36,473 nucleotides of DNA from XYC2-FULL-41-22 sp041666465 (GCA_041666465.1 JBAYGX010000001.1:1-36473); one strand, 5' to 3'; shown: positions 8,378-17,179, counted from the stretch's first letter. Numbers and translations: made by a program. Notes: generated by a model not told the origin, from the letters alone.

Positions 8378-8920
8378 ATGAAGAAAAAAATCGCTTTGCT
8401 ATTAAGCAAAATATTTATCGCATACTATAAAATCAGATATAACAACAGAATATTTTTTGGCAAAAACATAATAATAAATCACAGATTTAAAATAAAAGGA
8501 CATGGCAAATTATATATCGACGACAACTCAAATCTCTGGGCTCACGAAGAACCAAATTACTTCAATTTTTACAAAAAAACAGCAAGTATAAAAATAGGTA
8601 AAAACACAAGACTTAACGGGATCACATGCCACTGCGAAACATCAATTGAAATCGGAGATGACTGCTTAATCGGAAGCGCAATCATCATGGATACAGATTT
8701 TCATACATTTGAAGACCCGAATCATATACTTTATGGTAATGAAAAAAGTAAACCCATTAGCATTGGAGCTAAAACATGGATATGCGGACAAGCTGTAATA
8801 CTTAAAGGATGCCAAATAGGAAACTCTTCAGTAATAGGATTCCGAGCCGTGGTTACGAAAAACTTCCCGGATAATGTTGTTATAGCCGGAAACCCTGCAA
8901 GAATTGTTAAGCAAAATTAA
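8378..8920 (+). CDS. Hexapeptide-repeat acyltransferase
   Basis: This 180-residue protein belongs to the left-handed beta-helix (LbH) O-acetyltransferase superfamily that includes WcaF-like sugar acetyltransferases. The hexapeptide pattern runs through ASIKIGKNTRLNGI, SIEIGDDCLIGSAI and PISIGAKTWICGQAVIL, and the C-terminal AGNPARIVK motif is typical. The D-T-D-F-H block carries the catalytic-type His. The N-terminus is hydrophobic and basic, perhaps membrane-associating. I chose the ATG at 8378 because the upstream extension to 8336 lies inside the previous gene. The likely role is acetylation of a surface sugar; the acceptor is unknown. The 3' end overlaps the convergent TrmB-type gene by 4 bases. 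Confidence 0.88.
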   Translation: MKKKIALLLSKIFIAYYKIRYNNRIFFGKNIIINHRFKIKGHGKLYIDDNSNLWAHEEPNYFNFYKKTASIKIGKNTRLNGITCHCETSIEIGDDCLIGSAIIMDTDFHTFEDPNHILYGNEKSKPISIGAKTWICGQAVILKGCQIGNSSVIGFRAVVTKNFPDNVVIAGNPARIVKQN

Positions 8921-9693
8921 CCAAGATATTTAATATCTTCCTTGGTCAAAATACCCTTCTCGAGAATTTTTGCATACTCAAATCCGAAATTAAAAATAGA
9001 CCTCTGCGTATCGGCAATATTCTTATTTTGGATTATCACACCGACCTTATCCTGATGTGACACGATCGCAACCTTATCGTCATATATATTGATTTCGTTT
9101 TTAAAAGGAAATTTATCCTTTGGAATCAAATAAACCTCGCGAAGCTCCTCCTCTCCCCTTTTCTTATACTCCAAGGCCAATTTGTCATAACAAAAGATAC
9201 CACGCAACCAAATCTTACGTTTAACCTTCGTATCAACATACGACCTATAATAATCCTTCAGAAGAGTAGTAGCAGAAGAAATAACATCCGCCCAGCATAA
9301 AAGCTCGGTGGAGGTTTTTAAAGTGTCTTCCATTATTTCAACAATCCCCTCTTTTCCCTCGTAAACGGTCATTTGGGGGATAGCCGCATATTTTTCATGT
9401 AATCCGACAAGTTCAGGCAAAGCCCTCTCTAAATCGCTATATCTCCGATGCTGATCCTCAAGAAGAGCATAAGGATTAAGAGCCCTATAATAAAGAGTCG
9501 TTCCCTTCTTTACATGGCTCGCGAGCCCCCTTTTTTCAAGATACTCGAGAATTACATAGGTAGTAGGTCTTTTAACTCCGGATTTGCGCGAAATAACACT
9601 CGGGAGAGCTTCCTGAAACCCTAAAAGCGTCAGATACACGGAAGCCTCTTTATCGCTTAAACCAATACGTTCTAGCGTTTTTTGCAAATCCAT
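8917..9693 (-). CDS. TrmB-family transcriptional regulator
   Basis: The 258-residue protein starts with the TrmB-type winged helix-turn-helix (about 1-80): LQKTLERIGLSDKEASVYLTL, then SGVKRPTTYVILEYLEKRGL. A helical linker (HRRYSDLERALPEL) leads to a C-terminal sensor domain from about residue 105 (MTVYEGKEGIVEIMEDTLKT), the form often seen in archaeal and CPR TrmB homologues. The effector is unknown; archaeal relatives bind sugars. A 19-bp inverted repeat at 9707-9725 just upstream suggests autoregulation, and it also sits in the spacer shared with the divergent gene at 9872. Confidence 0.88.
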   Translation of the reverse strand: MDLQKTLERIGLSDKEASVYLTLLGFQEALPSVISRKSGVKRPTTYVILEYLEKRGLASHVKKGTTLYYRALNPYALLEDQHRRYSDLERALPELVGLHEKYAAIPQMTVYEGKEGIVEIMEDTLKTSTELLCWADVISSATTLLKDYYRSYVDTKVKRKIWLRGIFCYDKLALEYKKRGEEELREVYLIPKDKFPFKNEINIYDDKVAIVSHQDKVGVIIQNKNIADTQRSIFNFGFEYAKILEKGILTKEDIKYLG

Positions 9694-9706
9694 ATGGGAA
9701 ACGTTA

Positions 9707-9725
9707 TTGTCAATAATTCTGACAA
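9707..9725. promoter_or_regulatory. Palindromic operator candidate upstream of the TrmB gene
   Basis: TTGTCAATAATTCTGACAA is an inverted repeat with perfect 6-bp arms (TTGTCA/TGACAA) separated by 7 bases. It lies 14 bases upstream of the TrmB-type start codon, where a bound dimer would block transcription or initiation. A partly overlapping palindrome (ATTCTG/CAGAAT) follows. Nothing but position ties it to this regulator. Confidence 0.45.
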
Positions 9726-9813
9726 CAGAATATCACACTTAAAAAGAAAACACAAGCAATCTGTTAACCGCGCGAATCCTCACAACACGGAATAGATACC
9801 AAGTCTAAACATT

Positions 9814-9842
9814 TTGACGCTCTTGTGAAACCGCTTTATTAT
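9814..9842 (+). promoter_or_regulatory. Strong sigma-70-type promoter of the 9872 gene
   Basis: TTGACG (9814-9819), 17-bp spacer, TATTAT (9837-9842); the -10 box starts 35 bases before the ATG. The same geometry recurs upstream of the orphan genes at 24501 and 26335. Confidence 0.75.
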
Positions 9843-9871
9843 GTTCCACTATCATTAATTAATTCAACAAC

Positions 9872-11026
9872 ATGTATACATCTCAACAACCGGAACATCT
9901 TGCCACGGACATAGCACAAAACAACCTGAAACAAGCAGGACTGCAACCCCAAGCAGAAGCAGTAACTACAATGGTTGACGCAACCTCAACTCGGGTAGAC
10001 GCAATAATGACTTATGAACAAGTATTGCGGGAGTTGTTTAATATCATGGAAGAACTCGCCAATACAAAGCTCGAGTTAGATAAACTATATGACACAAAAA
10101 CTATACTAAGTGATCAAAAAAGAATGCAATCGCTTCGCCTAAAAGCAGGGGCCTACTCTAAATACAGCAAACTCGTCGAACAATTAGAGCGCGACATAAG
10201 TACAATACCAACAGTTGAACAATCACAAAAAAACCTTGAATCGGAAATCCGCGAGCTATTAACAAGACTGATTGTTTCTCTTAAAATAACACCACTTATG
10301 TTGCCATCGGAATACGACACCGAAACCATAAAAATATTTTTCAAAAGACTCACAGAAAGATTACGAGAAGAATATTTGGAAACCGACGATCCGGATCCAA
10401 ACATATACAAAAACGCCATAGAGACAGCAGACAGAGCAAACATCGAGTCTGGCGAATTAACATCATCGCGAGAAGAACTGAAAAAATCATTGACGATGAC
10501 GGAAAGGATGAAAGAAGCTACAGTAAAACCTTTAAGGATTCATATCAGTGATTCACAAGAAGACGCATTAAATCCATACAGGAATAGTTTTAACGGCCAA
10601 CTCCAGAATAATTGGGTAGTAATACTACCAAGTGATAGCAACGAATTCCATATTGGCTGGGGACAAAACCCTTCAACATATCTTTACCGCGGTGGGAATG
10701 AACAGATTTGCAGATTAGCTAATCGAATTCGGAAAGAAAATGGTACATGCGAAATAGCATCAGCAAATCCCGACCATGTACACGGAATCAACGGGACGTT
10801 AACAATGGGAGGAGGCATAAGAATATCTGTTTCCGCCAACGAAAACAATCGATCGGCAACAGTAACTTTCTTGAGACGAAACTACGACTGCTGGGATACA
10901 CCAAGATATGCCCGTCAAATTCTCGGGAATCACTCGAACGAGATCATCAACACTTTGCGCCAAGAATTAGGAGTCGAAAGTGTAACAATCGCGTTTGAAG
11001 ACTTCGATTCGAAAAGAGCTAATTAA
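9872..11026 (+). CDS. Orphan protein with long coiled coil
   Basis: I do not recognise this 384-residue protein. It has no signal peptide or membrane segment. Residues about 45-125 and 150-225 are charged, heptad-like helices (LFNIMEELANTKLELDKLYD, SKLVEQLERDI, ESEIRELLTRLI), so a coiled coil is likely. The C-terminal third (about 235-384) looks globular, with beta segments (NNWVVILPSD, GIRISVSANE) and two cysteines. Its lack of a recognisable family suggests a lineage-specific gene. It has its own promoter at 9814-9842 and no obvious operon partner; the next gene starts 69 bases later. Confidence 0.7.
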   Translation: MYTSQQPEHLATDIAQNNLKQAGLQPQAEAVTTMVDATSTRVDAIMTYEQVLRELFNIMEELANTKLELDKLYDTKTILSDQKRMQSLRLKAGAYSKYSKLVEQLERDISTIPTVEQSQKNLESEIRELLTRLIVSLKITPLMLPSEYDTETIKIFFKRLTERLREEYLETDDPDPNIYKNAIETADRANIESGELTSSREELKKSLTMTERMKEATVKPLRIHISDSQEDALNPYRNSFNGQLQNNWVVILPSDSNEFHIGWGQNPSTYLYRGGNEQICRLANRIRKENGTCEIASANPDHVHGINGTLTMGGGIRISVSANENNRSATVTFLRRNYDCWDTPRYARQILGNHSNEIINTLRQELGVESVTIAFEDFDSKRAN

Positions 11027-11094
11027 AGATGACATAGCAAATTAATGATACTAACCTATTATGAGAATAATTAAACTTATAAACCCTACTGGAC

Positions 11095-12744
11095 ATGACC
11101 ACCTGCTCAAACTGCAACCAGCAATTTCAAATCGAACCTCAAGACTCAGAATTTTATAAGAAAATCAAAATCCCTGAACCAACTTGGTGTCCCCTATGCC
11201 GACAAATCAGAAGACTTTCTTTCCGAAACGAATTAAATCTCTACAAAAGAAAATGCGACTTCTCGGGAGAAGAAATAATTTCGATGTATTCACCGGAAAA
11301 ACCTTATAAAATTTATAGCAATAAAGAATGGTGGTCTGATCGCTGGGATCCTTTCAAATACGGAAGAGATTTTGACTTCAACAGGACGTTTTTCGATCAA
11401 TTCGCGGAACTGCAAAAAGAGGTACCGAGAATGGCTCTGAACGGAATAAATAATGAGAATTCGGACTACACCAATTACTCTCTCGGTAACAAAAATTCAT
11501 ACCTTGTATTTACAGCCGATTACAACGAAGACTGTATGTATGGACGTTTCAGCGTCAAGAACTTCCACTGCGTGGATTTTGACATGACCGAACACTCAAC
11601 CGAATGTTACGAAACATTGGACGCCAAGAAATGCACCAAGTGCTTCTTTTGCCAAAAATGCGCGGAATCAAGCGAACTTTACTTCTGTTACGACATGCGC
11701 AACTGCCATAACTGTATAGGTTGTGCAAACCTTAGGAACAAGGAATATCAAGTCTTTAATCAAAAAGTTTCCAAAGAAGAATTCGAAAAAGCAAAAGCCG
11801 AATTAAATATGGGATCTTACGCTGGGTTAAGAGCCTCTTTTGAAAAATGCAGACTGGCAACTCTCAAATTCCCGAGAAAATTACTCGAAAATATCAAATG
11901 CGAAGAGTGCATAGGAGACTATTTACAAAACTCTAAAAATGCAAAATTCTGTTTCGACAGCCACGATCTTCAAGATGTTAAATTCGCAACCCAGGTTTTC
12001 GGCGTAACAGATTCTTATGATTGGGATTTCGTAGGCGTCGAATCTCAACTTTGCTACGAAATGGTCTCCACCGCCTACAAAATGCAGAACTGCAAGTTCA
12101 CAATGAACGCATGGGAAGGATGTTACAATCTTCAATATTGTGATCTTTGTTTGAACAGCAAAGACCTGTTCGGATGCATCGGTATGCGCGGAAAGCATAA
12201 TTGCATTTTAAATAAACAATACACAAAAGAAGAATTCGACATACTTGTAGCAAAAATTATCGAACACATGATGCAGACAGGAGAATACGGTCAATTTTTC
12301 CCAATAACACTCTCCCCTTTCGCATATAACGAGAGCGTTGCAGAGGAATATTTCTATTTAACAAAAGAAAACGCGCTAGCGCGAGGATTAAAATGGCGCG
12401 ACGAAGAAAACAAAGCGGCAAAAAACGGATTAACCGTTGACCAACTACCGGACAATATCAAAGAGGTAAAAGACGATATTATAAACCAAGTTATGATCTG
12501 CCCGACATGCGGGAAAAATCACAAGTTAATTCCACAAGAACTCAAGTTTTATAAACAGATGGGATTGGCATTACCGAGAGAGTGCTGGAAATGTCGCCAC
12601 AAGCGAAGAATGGCACAGAAAAATCCAAAAATATTGTATCCACGAGAATGCGCTAAGTGCCATACTTCGATAATGAGCACATACGGCCCGGAAAAACCGG
12701 AAATAGTGTATTGCGAGAAATGCTATTTGGATGAAGTGGAATAA
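11095..12744 (+). CDS. CPR-type zinc-ribbon protein with duplicated end modules
   Basis: This 549-residue protein is extremely rich in cysteine. The N-terminal ribbon has CSNC (residues 4-7) and CPLCRQIRR (about 32-40), followed by a module with KRKCDFSGEEIISMYSPEKP. The C-terminus repeats the layout: CPTC, CWKCRHKRR, then CAKCHTSIMSTYGPEKP and a final CEKC pair. The middle (about 140-400) holds short Cys/Asn-rich repeats such as CHNCIGCANLRNKEY and FGCIGMRGKHNC, compatible with a repetitive beta fold. I know this as a recurring uncharacterised protein type in Patescibacteria; the function is unknown. Zinc binding is inferred from CxxC pairs. The last 22 bases overlap the convergent lipid-kinase gene. 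Confidence 0.85.
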   Translation: MTTCSNCNQQFQIEPQDSEFYKKIKIPEPTWCPLCRQIRRLSFRNELNLYKRKCDFSGEEIISMYSPEKPYKIYSNKEWWSDRWDPFKYGRDFDFNRTFFDQFAELQKEVPRMALNGINNENSDYTNYSLGNKNSYLVFTADYNEDCMYGRFSVKNFHCVDFDMTEHSTECYETLDAKKCTKCFFCQKCAESSELYFCYDMRNCHNCIGCANLRNKEYQVFNQKVSKEEFEKAKAELNMGSYAGLRASFEKCRLATLKFPRKLLENIKCEECIGDYLQNSKNAKFCFDSHDLQDVKFATQVFGVTDSYDWDFVGVESQLCYEMVSTAYKMQNCKFTMNAWEGCYNLQYCDLCLNSKDLFGCIGMRGKHNCILNKQYTKEEFDILVAKIIEHMMQTGEYGQFFPITLSPFAYNESVAEEYFYLTKENALARGLKWRDEENKAAKNGLTVDQLPDNIKEVKDDIINQVMICPTCGKNHKLIPQELKFYKQMGLALPRECWKCRHKRRMAQKNPKILYPRECAKCHTSIMSTYGPEKPEIVYCEKCYLDEVE

Positions 12745-13607
12745 GACAAACCCTTCTCAATCACCTTAACTTCCAAATCTCCTCCATCAAAGACTTCTCC
12801 ATCCACCTGATACCCTCTTTCACGCTCTGAATGTATTACGATATGCTTCCCTTCGAAGAATTTAACCTTAGGATGTTTTTTTGTTTTCCTTCTCATTACG
12901 AAAAACACCAACATCTTAAACAAATCCCAAAAACTCGATGGATTAACAACAACAACTTCAAGCAAACCGTCATCCGGCTTAAAACCAACTCCCCATTTTT
13001 CAGAACTGAATCTTAAATAATTAAAAACAAAAACCACCTTCGCAACCACATGATGCACAACCCCATCAACAGTCACACGATATTCGCATCTCGGATGCGC
13101 CAAATAAGTTGTCAGAAAACTCCAAACATAAGCGAAAAAACCAATCTTTCTCTTGAGCTCACGAGGAGCTCCTCTCATAAAAACATTGTCATAACCCTTT
13201 CCCGCCCCTATCAACATAACTTTCTCCCCGTTAACAATACCTATATCGACTTTTTTCGCCTCACCGGTAACGGCAAATTCAACCGCATCCCCAACATCAA
13301 TCACGGGAATAAAAAAAGAAAACGCTAACAAATTAGTTGAACCAATCCCAACAATTCCAAAAGGAATATCGAGCTTATTTTTAAACAAATAAGTTGCGAC
13401 CATAGAGACCGTCCCATCGCCTCCACAAGCCAAAACCAAATCATATCCACCGGCCTTAAGCGCAGGAAAATCATTATCACCTTTCTTAGTCTCATACCAA
13501 TCATAAACACAACACAACTTTTCAAGCCGAGCACGAATGATTTTCTCGACATTGCGAAATTTCCTAGCTCCTGAAACCGGATTGTAAACAACAAAAATCT
13601 TTTTCAT
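12723..13607 (-). CDS. Diacylglycerol/sphingosine-kinase-family lipid kinase
   Basis: The 294-residue protein belongs to the DAGK catalytic family (YegS/DgkB-like), which phosphorylates lipid alcohols with ATP. The N-terminal VVYNPVSG and the GGDGT nucleotide motif (62-66) are intact, and IGSTNLLA replaces the common GTGNDFA-type block. The C-terminal beta domain ends with YQVDGEVFDGG, matching the family's DGE motif. Expected site is the inner face of the membrane; the substrate cannot be told. It is the last gene of uvrC-yqeY-kinase, 10 bases after yqeY, and overlaps the end of the zinc-ribbon gene by 22 bases. Confidence 0.9.
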   Translation of the reverse strand: MKKIFVVYNPVSGARKFRNVEKIIRARLEKLCCVYDWYETKKGDNDFPALKAGGYDLVLACGGDGTVSMVATYLFKNKLDIPFGIVGIGSTNLLAFSFFIPVIDVGDAVEFAVTGEAKKVDIGIVNGEKVMLIGAGKGYDNVFMRGAPRELKRKIGFFAYVWSFLTTYLAHPRCEYRVTVDGVVHHVVAKVVFVFNYLRFSSEKWGVGFKPDDGLLEVVVVNPSSFWDLFKMLVFFVMRRKTKKHPKVKFFEGKHIVIHSERERGYQVDGEVFDGGDLEVKVIEKGLSYSTSSK

Positions 13608-13617
13608 AACTATGTCA

Positions 13618-14085
13618 CTATGTCACTTCGCCCAACTTCTCCAACTGTTCCTTCACCACCTTATTCACAATCCCCCCATCAGCCTTCCCTTTCACCTGAC
13701 CCATCAACGCACCAATAACCTTACCAATATCAGCCATAGAACTTGCTCCAACTTTCGCAATAACCTGTCGTGCAATCTCTCTAACTTGATCTTCGCTCAT
13801 CTGCTCGGGCATATAGACCTCAAGAATTTTCATTTCAGCTTCCTCTTTTTTGGCCAAATCTTCCCTATTACCAGCCCTAAACTGCTCAATCGAATCCTTT
13901 CTGGATTTAAACTCTTTTTTAAGAATAGAAGTTACTTCATCATCCGTAGCCTCTTTCTTTTCCGCACCAGAAACCTCAAATTTCATAACAGCCGCCTTGA
14001 ACATACGAAGCGTTGAAACCCTAAGTTCATCTTTGGCAAGCATTGCTTCTTTTAAGTCGGCAACAAGTTTTTCTCGAAGAGTCAT
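13618..14085 (-). CDS. yqeY: GatB/YqeY-domain protein
   Basis: The 155-residue protein matches the YqeY family, which shares the tail domain of GatB/GatE amidotransferase subunits and is presumed to bind tRNA. Hallmarks are LREKLVADLKEAMLAKDELRVSTLRM at the start, the middle RKDSIEQFRAGNREDLA block, and the end MADIGKVIGALMGQVKGKADGG. Its own function is not established in any organism that I know of. The gene starts 4 bases after the uvrC stop and is followed 10 bases later by the lipid kinase, so all three are probably one transcript. Confidence 0.95.
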   Translation of the reverse strand: MTLREKLVADLKEAMLAKDELRVSTLRMFKAAVMKFEVSGAEKKEATDDEVTSILKKEFKSRKDSIEQFRAGNREDLAKKEEAEMKILEVYMPEQMSEDQVREIARQVIAKVGASSMADIGKVIGALMGQVKGKADGGIVNKVVKEQLEKLGEVT

Positions 14086-14089
14086 AGTT

Positions 14090-16192
14090 TTATTTTGTTA
14101 GAAAATTAATATGTTTTTTCTCACGAAGGCTATTTGCAAACCTATGCGCCTCATCAATCACTCTCATAAGCAAATAAAAAACATTCGAATCCGCCTTAAT
14201 ATCAGTCTCTTTTATATTACCATCAAATACAAATATTTTCTTACCGCTTTTATCAAGAGATATTAGAGGGATTTTTGAGTTAAAATTTCCCCAAACTTTC
14301 GCAACGGATGACAATTGCCCCTTCCCACCATCTATCAAAACCAAATCGGGCTTAGACAAAAGAGATTTGTCTTCGTTTTTCTCATAAACGAAATACTCAA
14401 TTAGATCGCAAGTATCCGTACAATGTACAGTCGCTTTCTTAAGAAATTCAGGAACATTTTTCAAAACTCTAAACCCAAATTTTTCATAAAAATCCGCATT
14501 CTCTTTTTTACATCCAATATAAATTCTCCTGCATTTAGACCTGCCGACAAGACTATGAAGCAAAAGATGTCCAAGATGTTTACCGCGCATTTTTGGCGAA
14601 ACCCACAAAGAAGAAATCACATCTTTATCACCGTTATGAATCAACCTTCCAGTTCCAACGATTTCATCATCAACCTCAAGCAACAAAAAATCTTTCATAA
14701 CCATCTCATCCGAATACAAATCTTCTTTCTTTAAAATCGCTTCGACTTTTTCCTTATCCTTTTTCAATCCTTTTCTGACAGAAATACCGGAAATCGAAGG
14801 CGCATACAAGTATTTAAGTCGCCTGCTCAGAACCTCAATTAAAGATGCATAATCATCAACTTTCCTATCCTTCAAGCTTCTAATATTAAAACTCCTATAA
14901 TCACCATTTTTCGGCTCACCATTCTCAAAAACCGCCATCGATCCAACGGTAAATTCACCACTCAAATGCGAAATATCATAACCCTCAATCCTTTTTATTT
15001 TTTTATCAATCTTAAGAGTTTTGGAAATCTCCAAAAGAACCTCTTTCGGATCAAATTTATTCTCAGACTCCCATTTGACAGTCATTTTTCTACAAAAATG
15101 TTCGGCATTCTTACAAGACATATCAACCAACTCGCTCTTCTCTCCCCTCTTCGGAGAAACAATTTTCACACCAAGCCACTTCTCAAGCTCAATTTTTTCG
15201 GAAATATCGAATGGTACAAGAACCGAAACCGGCAAACTTTTACATTCTCCATAATAATTCTTCAAGAAACTAATCAAAACCTCATCCAAATCATCACTGC
15301 TCGCATCCTTTGCATTCAAAATAAAATTTTCACTATCGGTAAGTTTTCCGTTTCTAACAATAAACAAATTCACAAAAACTTTACCAAGTCCGACATACAA
15401 CCCAACAACATCTTGATTCACATCGGAAACATTTGAAATTTTTTGTCGCTCCAAAATATCATTCATCGCCGAAATCTTATCGCGAATTTTCGCCGCCTCT
15501 TCAAATTTCCTATCCTTAACGGCACTCTCGATTTTCTTTTTCAACATATCGACAATCCAATCACTATCTCCATCCAAAAAGCGCGTAACTCCCTCGATAA
15601 GCACACCATAATCCTGCTTTTTACAAACACCGATACACGGCGCGACACAGGCATTTATATGATACTGCAAACATGGATATTTAATTGTCTTTTTATATAC
15701 TTCCACACCATCACCCATAGATTTAATACCCAAATCACAATCCCTAAACTTGAAAAAATCTTTCAAAACATCAAGCGTTCGTTTCACTTTCGACATCGAA
15801 GTCTTAGGCCCATAATATTTGGAACCATCTTTCTCAACTTTTCTCGTAATATAAACCCCCGGGAAATCTTCACCGGTCGTAATTTTTATGTAACAAAAAT
15901 TCTTATCATCCTTAAGCAAAATATTGTATCGCGGTCGCAAATCCTTAATTAAATTAAGCTCCAGAACCATTGCTTCCAATTCCGAATCCGTACAGATGTA
16001 ATTCACATCAACAACATTTGAAATCATCTTGAAAATACGAGTAGTCAATTCCGCAGTGCGTCTAAAATAGGATCCAACCCTTTTTTTCAAATCTTTCGCC
16101 TTCCCCACATACAAAACCACCCCGTCTTTACCAATCATTTTATAGACACCGGGCTTACTAGGGATTTTATTTAGGAATTTTTGTGCTACCAT
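14090..16192 (-). CDS. uvrC: UvrC excinuclease subunit with internal GNAT acetyltransferase domain
   Basis: UvrC makes both incisions in nucleotide excision repair. From the ATG at 16192 (700 residues; the family start pattern is IPSKPGVYKM) there is a GIY-YIG nuclease (about 10-90), a Cys-rich segment (174-190), a UVR domain (about 214-250, DRKFEEAAKIRDKI) and the RNase H-like nuclease. The latter is split: RIEGYDISHLSGEFTVGSMAVF (401-422, Asp406) comes first, then about 140 residues of GNAT fold (about 462-605; VSPKMRGKHLGHLLLHSL is the acetyl-CoA motif with R536-G541; NADFYEKFGFR is motif B), then DLVLIDGGKGQL (616-627, Asp621) and DEAHRFA (680-686). The usual C-terminal helix-hairpin-helix pair is missing. 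An upstream extension to 16255 is open but would overlap the divergent gene, so I reject it. First gene of uvrC-yqeY-kinase. Confidence 0.93.
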   Translation of the reverse strand: MVAQKFLNKIPSKPGVYKMIGKDGVVLYVGKAKDLKKRVGSYFRRTAELTTRIFKMISNVVDVNYICTDSELEAMVLELNLIKDLRPRYNILLKDDKNFCYIKITTGEDFPGVYITRKVEKDGSKYYGPKTSMSKVKRTLDVLKDFFKFRDCDLGIKSMGDGVEVYKKTIKYPCLQYHINACVAPCIGVCKKQDYGVLIEGVTRFLDGDSDWIVDMLKKKIESAVKDRKFEEAAKIRDKISAMNDILERQKISNVSDVNQDVVGLYVGLGKVFVNLFIVRNGKLTDSENFILNAKDASSDDLDEVLISFLKNYYGECKSLPVSVLVPFDISEKIELEKWLGVKIVSPKRGEKSELVDMSCKNAEHFCRKMTVKWESENKFDPKEVLLEISKTLKIDKKIKRIEGYDISHLSGEFTVGSMAVFENGEPKNGDYRSFNIRSLKDRKVDDYASLIEVLSRRLKYLYAPSISGISVRKGLKKDKEKVEAILKKEDLYSDEMVMKDFLLLEVDDEIVGTGRLIHNGDKDVISSLWVSPKMRGKHLGHLLLHSLVGRSKCRRIYIGCKKENADFYEKFGFRVLKNVPEFLKKATVHCTDTCDLIEYFVYEKNEDKSLLSKPDLVLIDGGKGQLSSVAKVWGNFNSKIPLISLDKSGKKIFVFDGNIKETDIKADSNVFYLLMRVIDEAHRFANSLREKKHINFLTK

Positions 16193-16222
16193 TTGTATGT
16201 ATTTTGACCATCTACACATACC

Positions 16223-17155
16223 ATGGTAACGAATCCCAAGATAAATTTCAAACAAGCTATCTTAAGTACTTTCGCATTTTTCGACATATTCGACTATCCG
16301 TTAACAAAAGACGAAGTCGAAGAATATTTATATAAACTACCACCCGATACTCACCAAATAGATATATATTTAAGAGAAAGTCCTTCAATCAGTTATTCGG
16401 ACGGGCTTTATTGCCTTAAAGGACGCGAAGAAAATTTCGTAAAAACCCAAGAAAGAAAAGAAATTGCAAAAAAACTCTGGAAAAAAATTGACCGATTCAG
16501 AAAAATTTTCGACATGATTCCATTTATAAGAATGATAGCAGTAGGAAACAATTTGTCTTATGATAATCCAACGAAAAAATCAGACATAGATCTGTTGATA
16601 GTTACAAAACCCGGCAGAATATTCACAGCCAGAACACTCGTAACATTCTGGACTCATCTGTTTGGTTCGCGAAGATACGGAGAAAAAATCAAAAACAGGT
16701 TTTGCTTAAGCTTCTACATCACAGAAGACAATTTGAATCTTGAAAAAATCTCCCTTGAAGGTCAGGACATCTATCTTGCTTATTGGATAAAAAACCTCCA
16801 ACCAATCTCGGGAGACTACCATACATATATAGATTTAATAGATACAAACAGGAAATACTTATCTGGATTTTTCCAAACTCCTGTCAATTATCAAAAAAGA
16901 CATTACAGACAAAATAAAGGACTCGTTAAATCGTTAAGAATATTCCAAGAAAATCTACTATCAAAAAACCTTGGCAACAAAATCGAATCATGGTTAAAGA
17001 AATGGCAACTTAAACGCATGCACAAAAAACTCGAAGAATTAGACAAAAAAGAGGCCTCAATAATTATAAGCAACCAAATACTCAAATTCCATAATGTGGA
17101 CAGGAGAGAGTACTACAGGAAGAGGTGGGAGAAGAAAGTTGCAGAAATAGTGTAG
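16223..17155 (+). CDS. Nucleotidyltransferase with N-terminal winged helix
   Basis: The 310-residue protein begins with a winged-helix-like segment (about 9-65, ILSTFAFFDIFDYPLTKDEVEEYL) and then a pol-beta-type nucleotidyltransferase core. The signature is GNNLSYDNPTKKSDIDLLIV (about 108-127), with the paired Asp residues of SDID that bind metal. The C-terminal third is basic and helical. I associate this arrangement with a common CPR nucleotidyltransferase family of unknown substrate. It is divergent from uvrC with only 30 bases between start codons, leaving little room for two promoters. A nested inverted repeat follows its stop. Confidence 0.8.
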   Translation: MVTNPKINFKQAILSTFAFFDIFDYPLTKDEVEEYLYKLPPDTHQIDIYLRESPSISYSDGLYCLKGREENFVKTQERKEIAKKLWKKIDRFRKIFDMIPFIRMIAVGNNLSYDNPTKKSDIDLLIVTKPGRIFTARTLVTFWTHLFGSRRYGEKIKNRFCLSFYITEDNLNLEKISLEGQDIYLAYWIKNLQPISGDYHTYIDLIDTNRKYLSGFFQTPVNYQKRHYRQNKGLVKSLRIFQENLLSKNLGNKIESWLKKWQLKRMHKKLEELDKKEASIIISNQILKFHNVDRREYYRKRWEKKVAEIV

Positions 17156-17179
17156 GAAGTAAGGAGCAGAAAAATAAGA

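Noticed and set aside
16193..16255. Upstream extension of UvrC to 16255
   Set aside because: It adds 21 residues not found in the family, and would overlap the divergent nucleotidyltransferase start. The MVAQKFLNKIPSKPGVY start fits.
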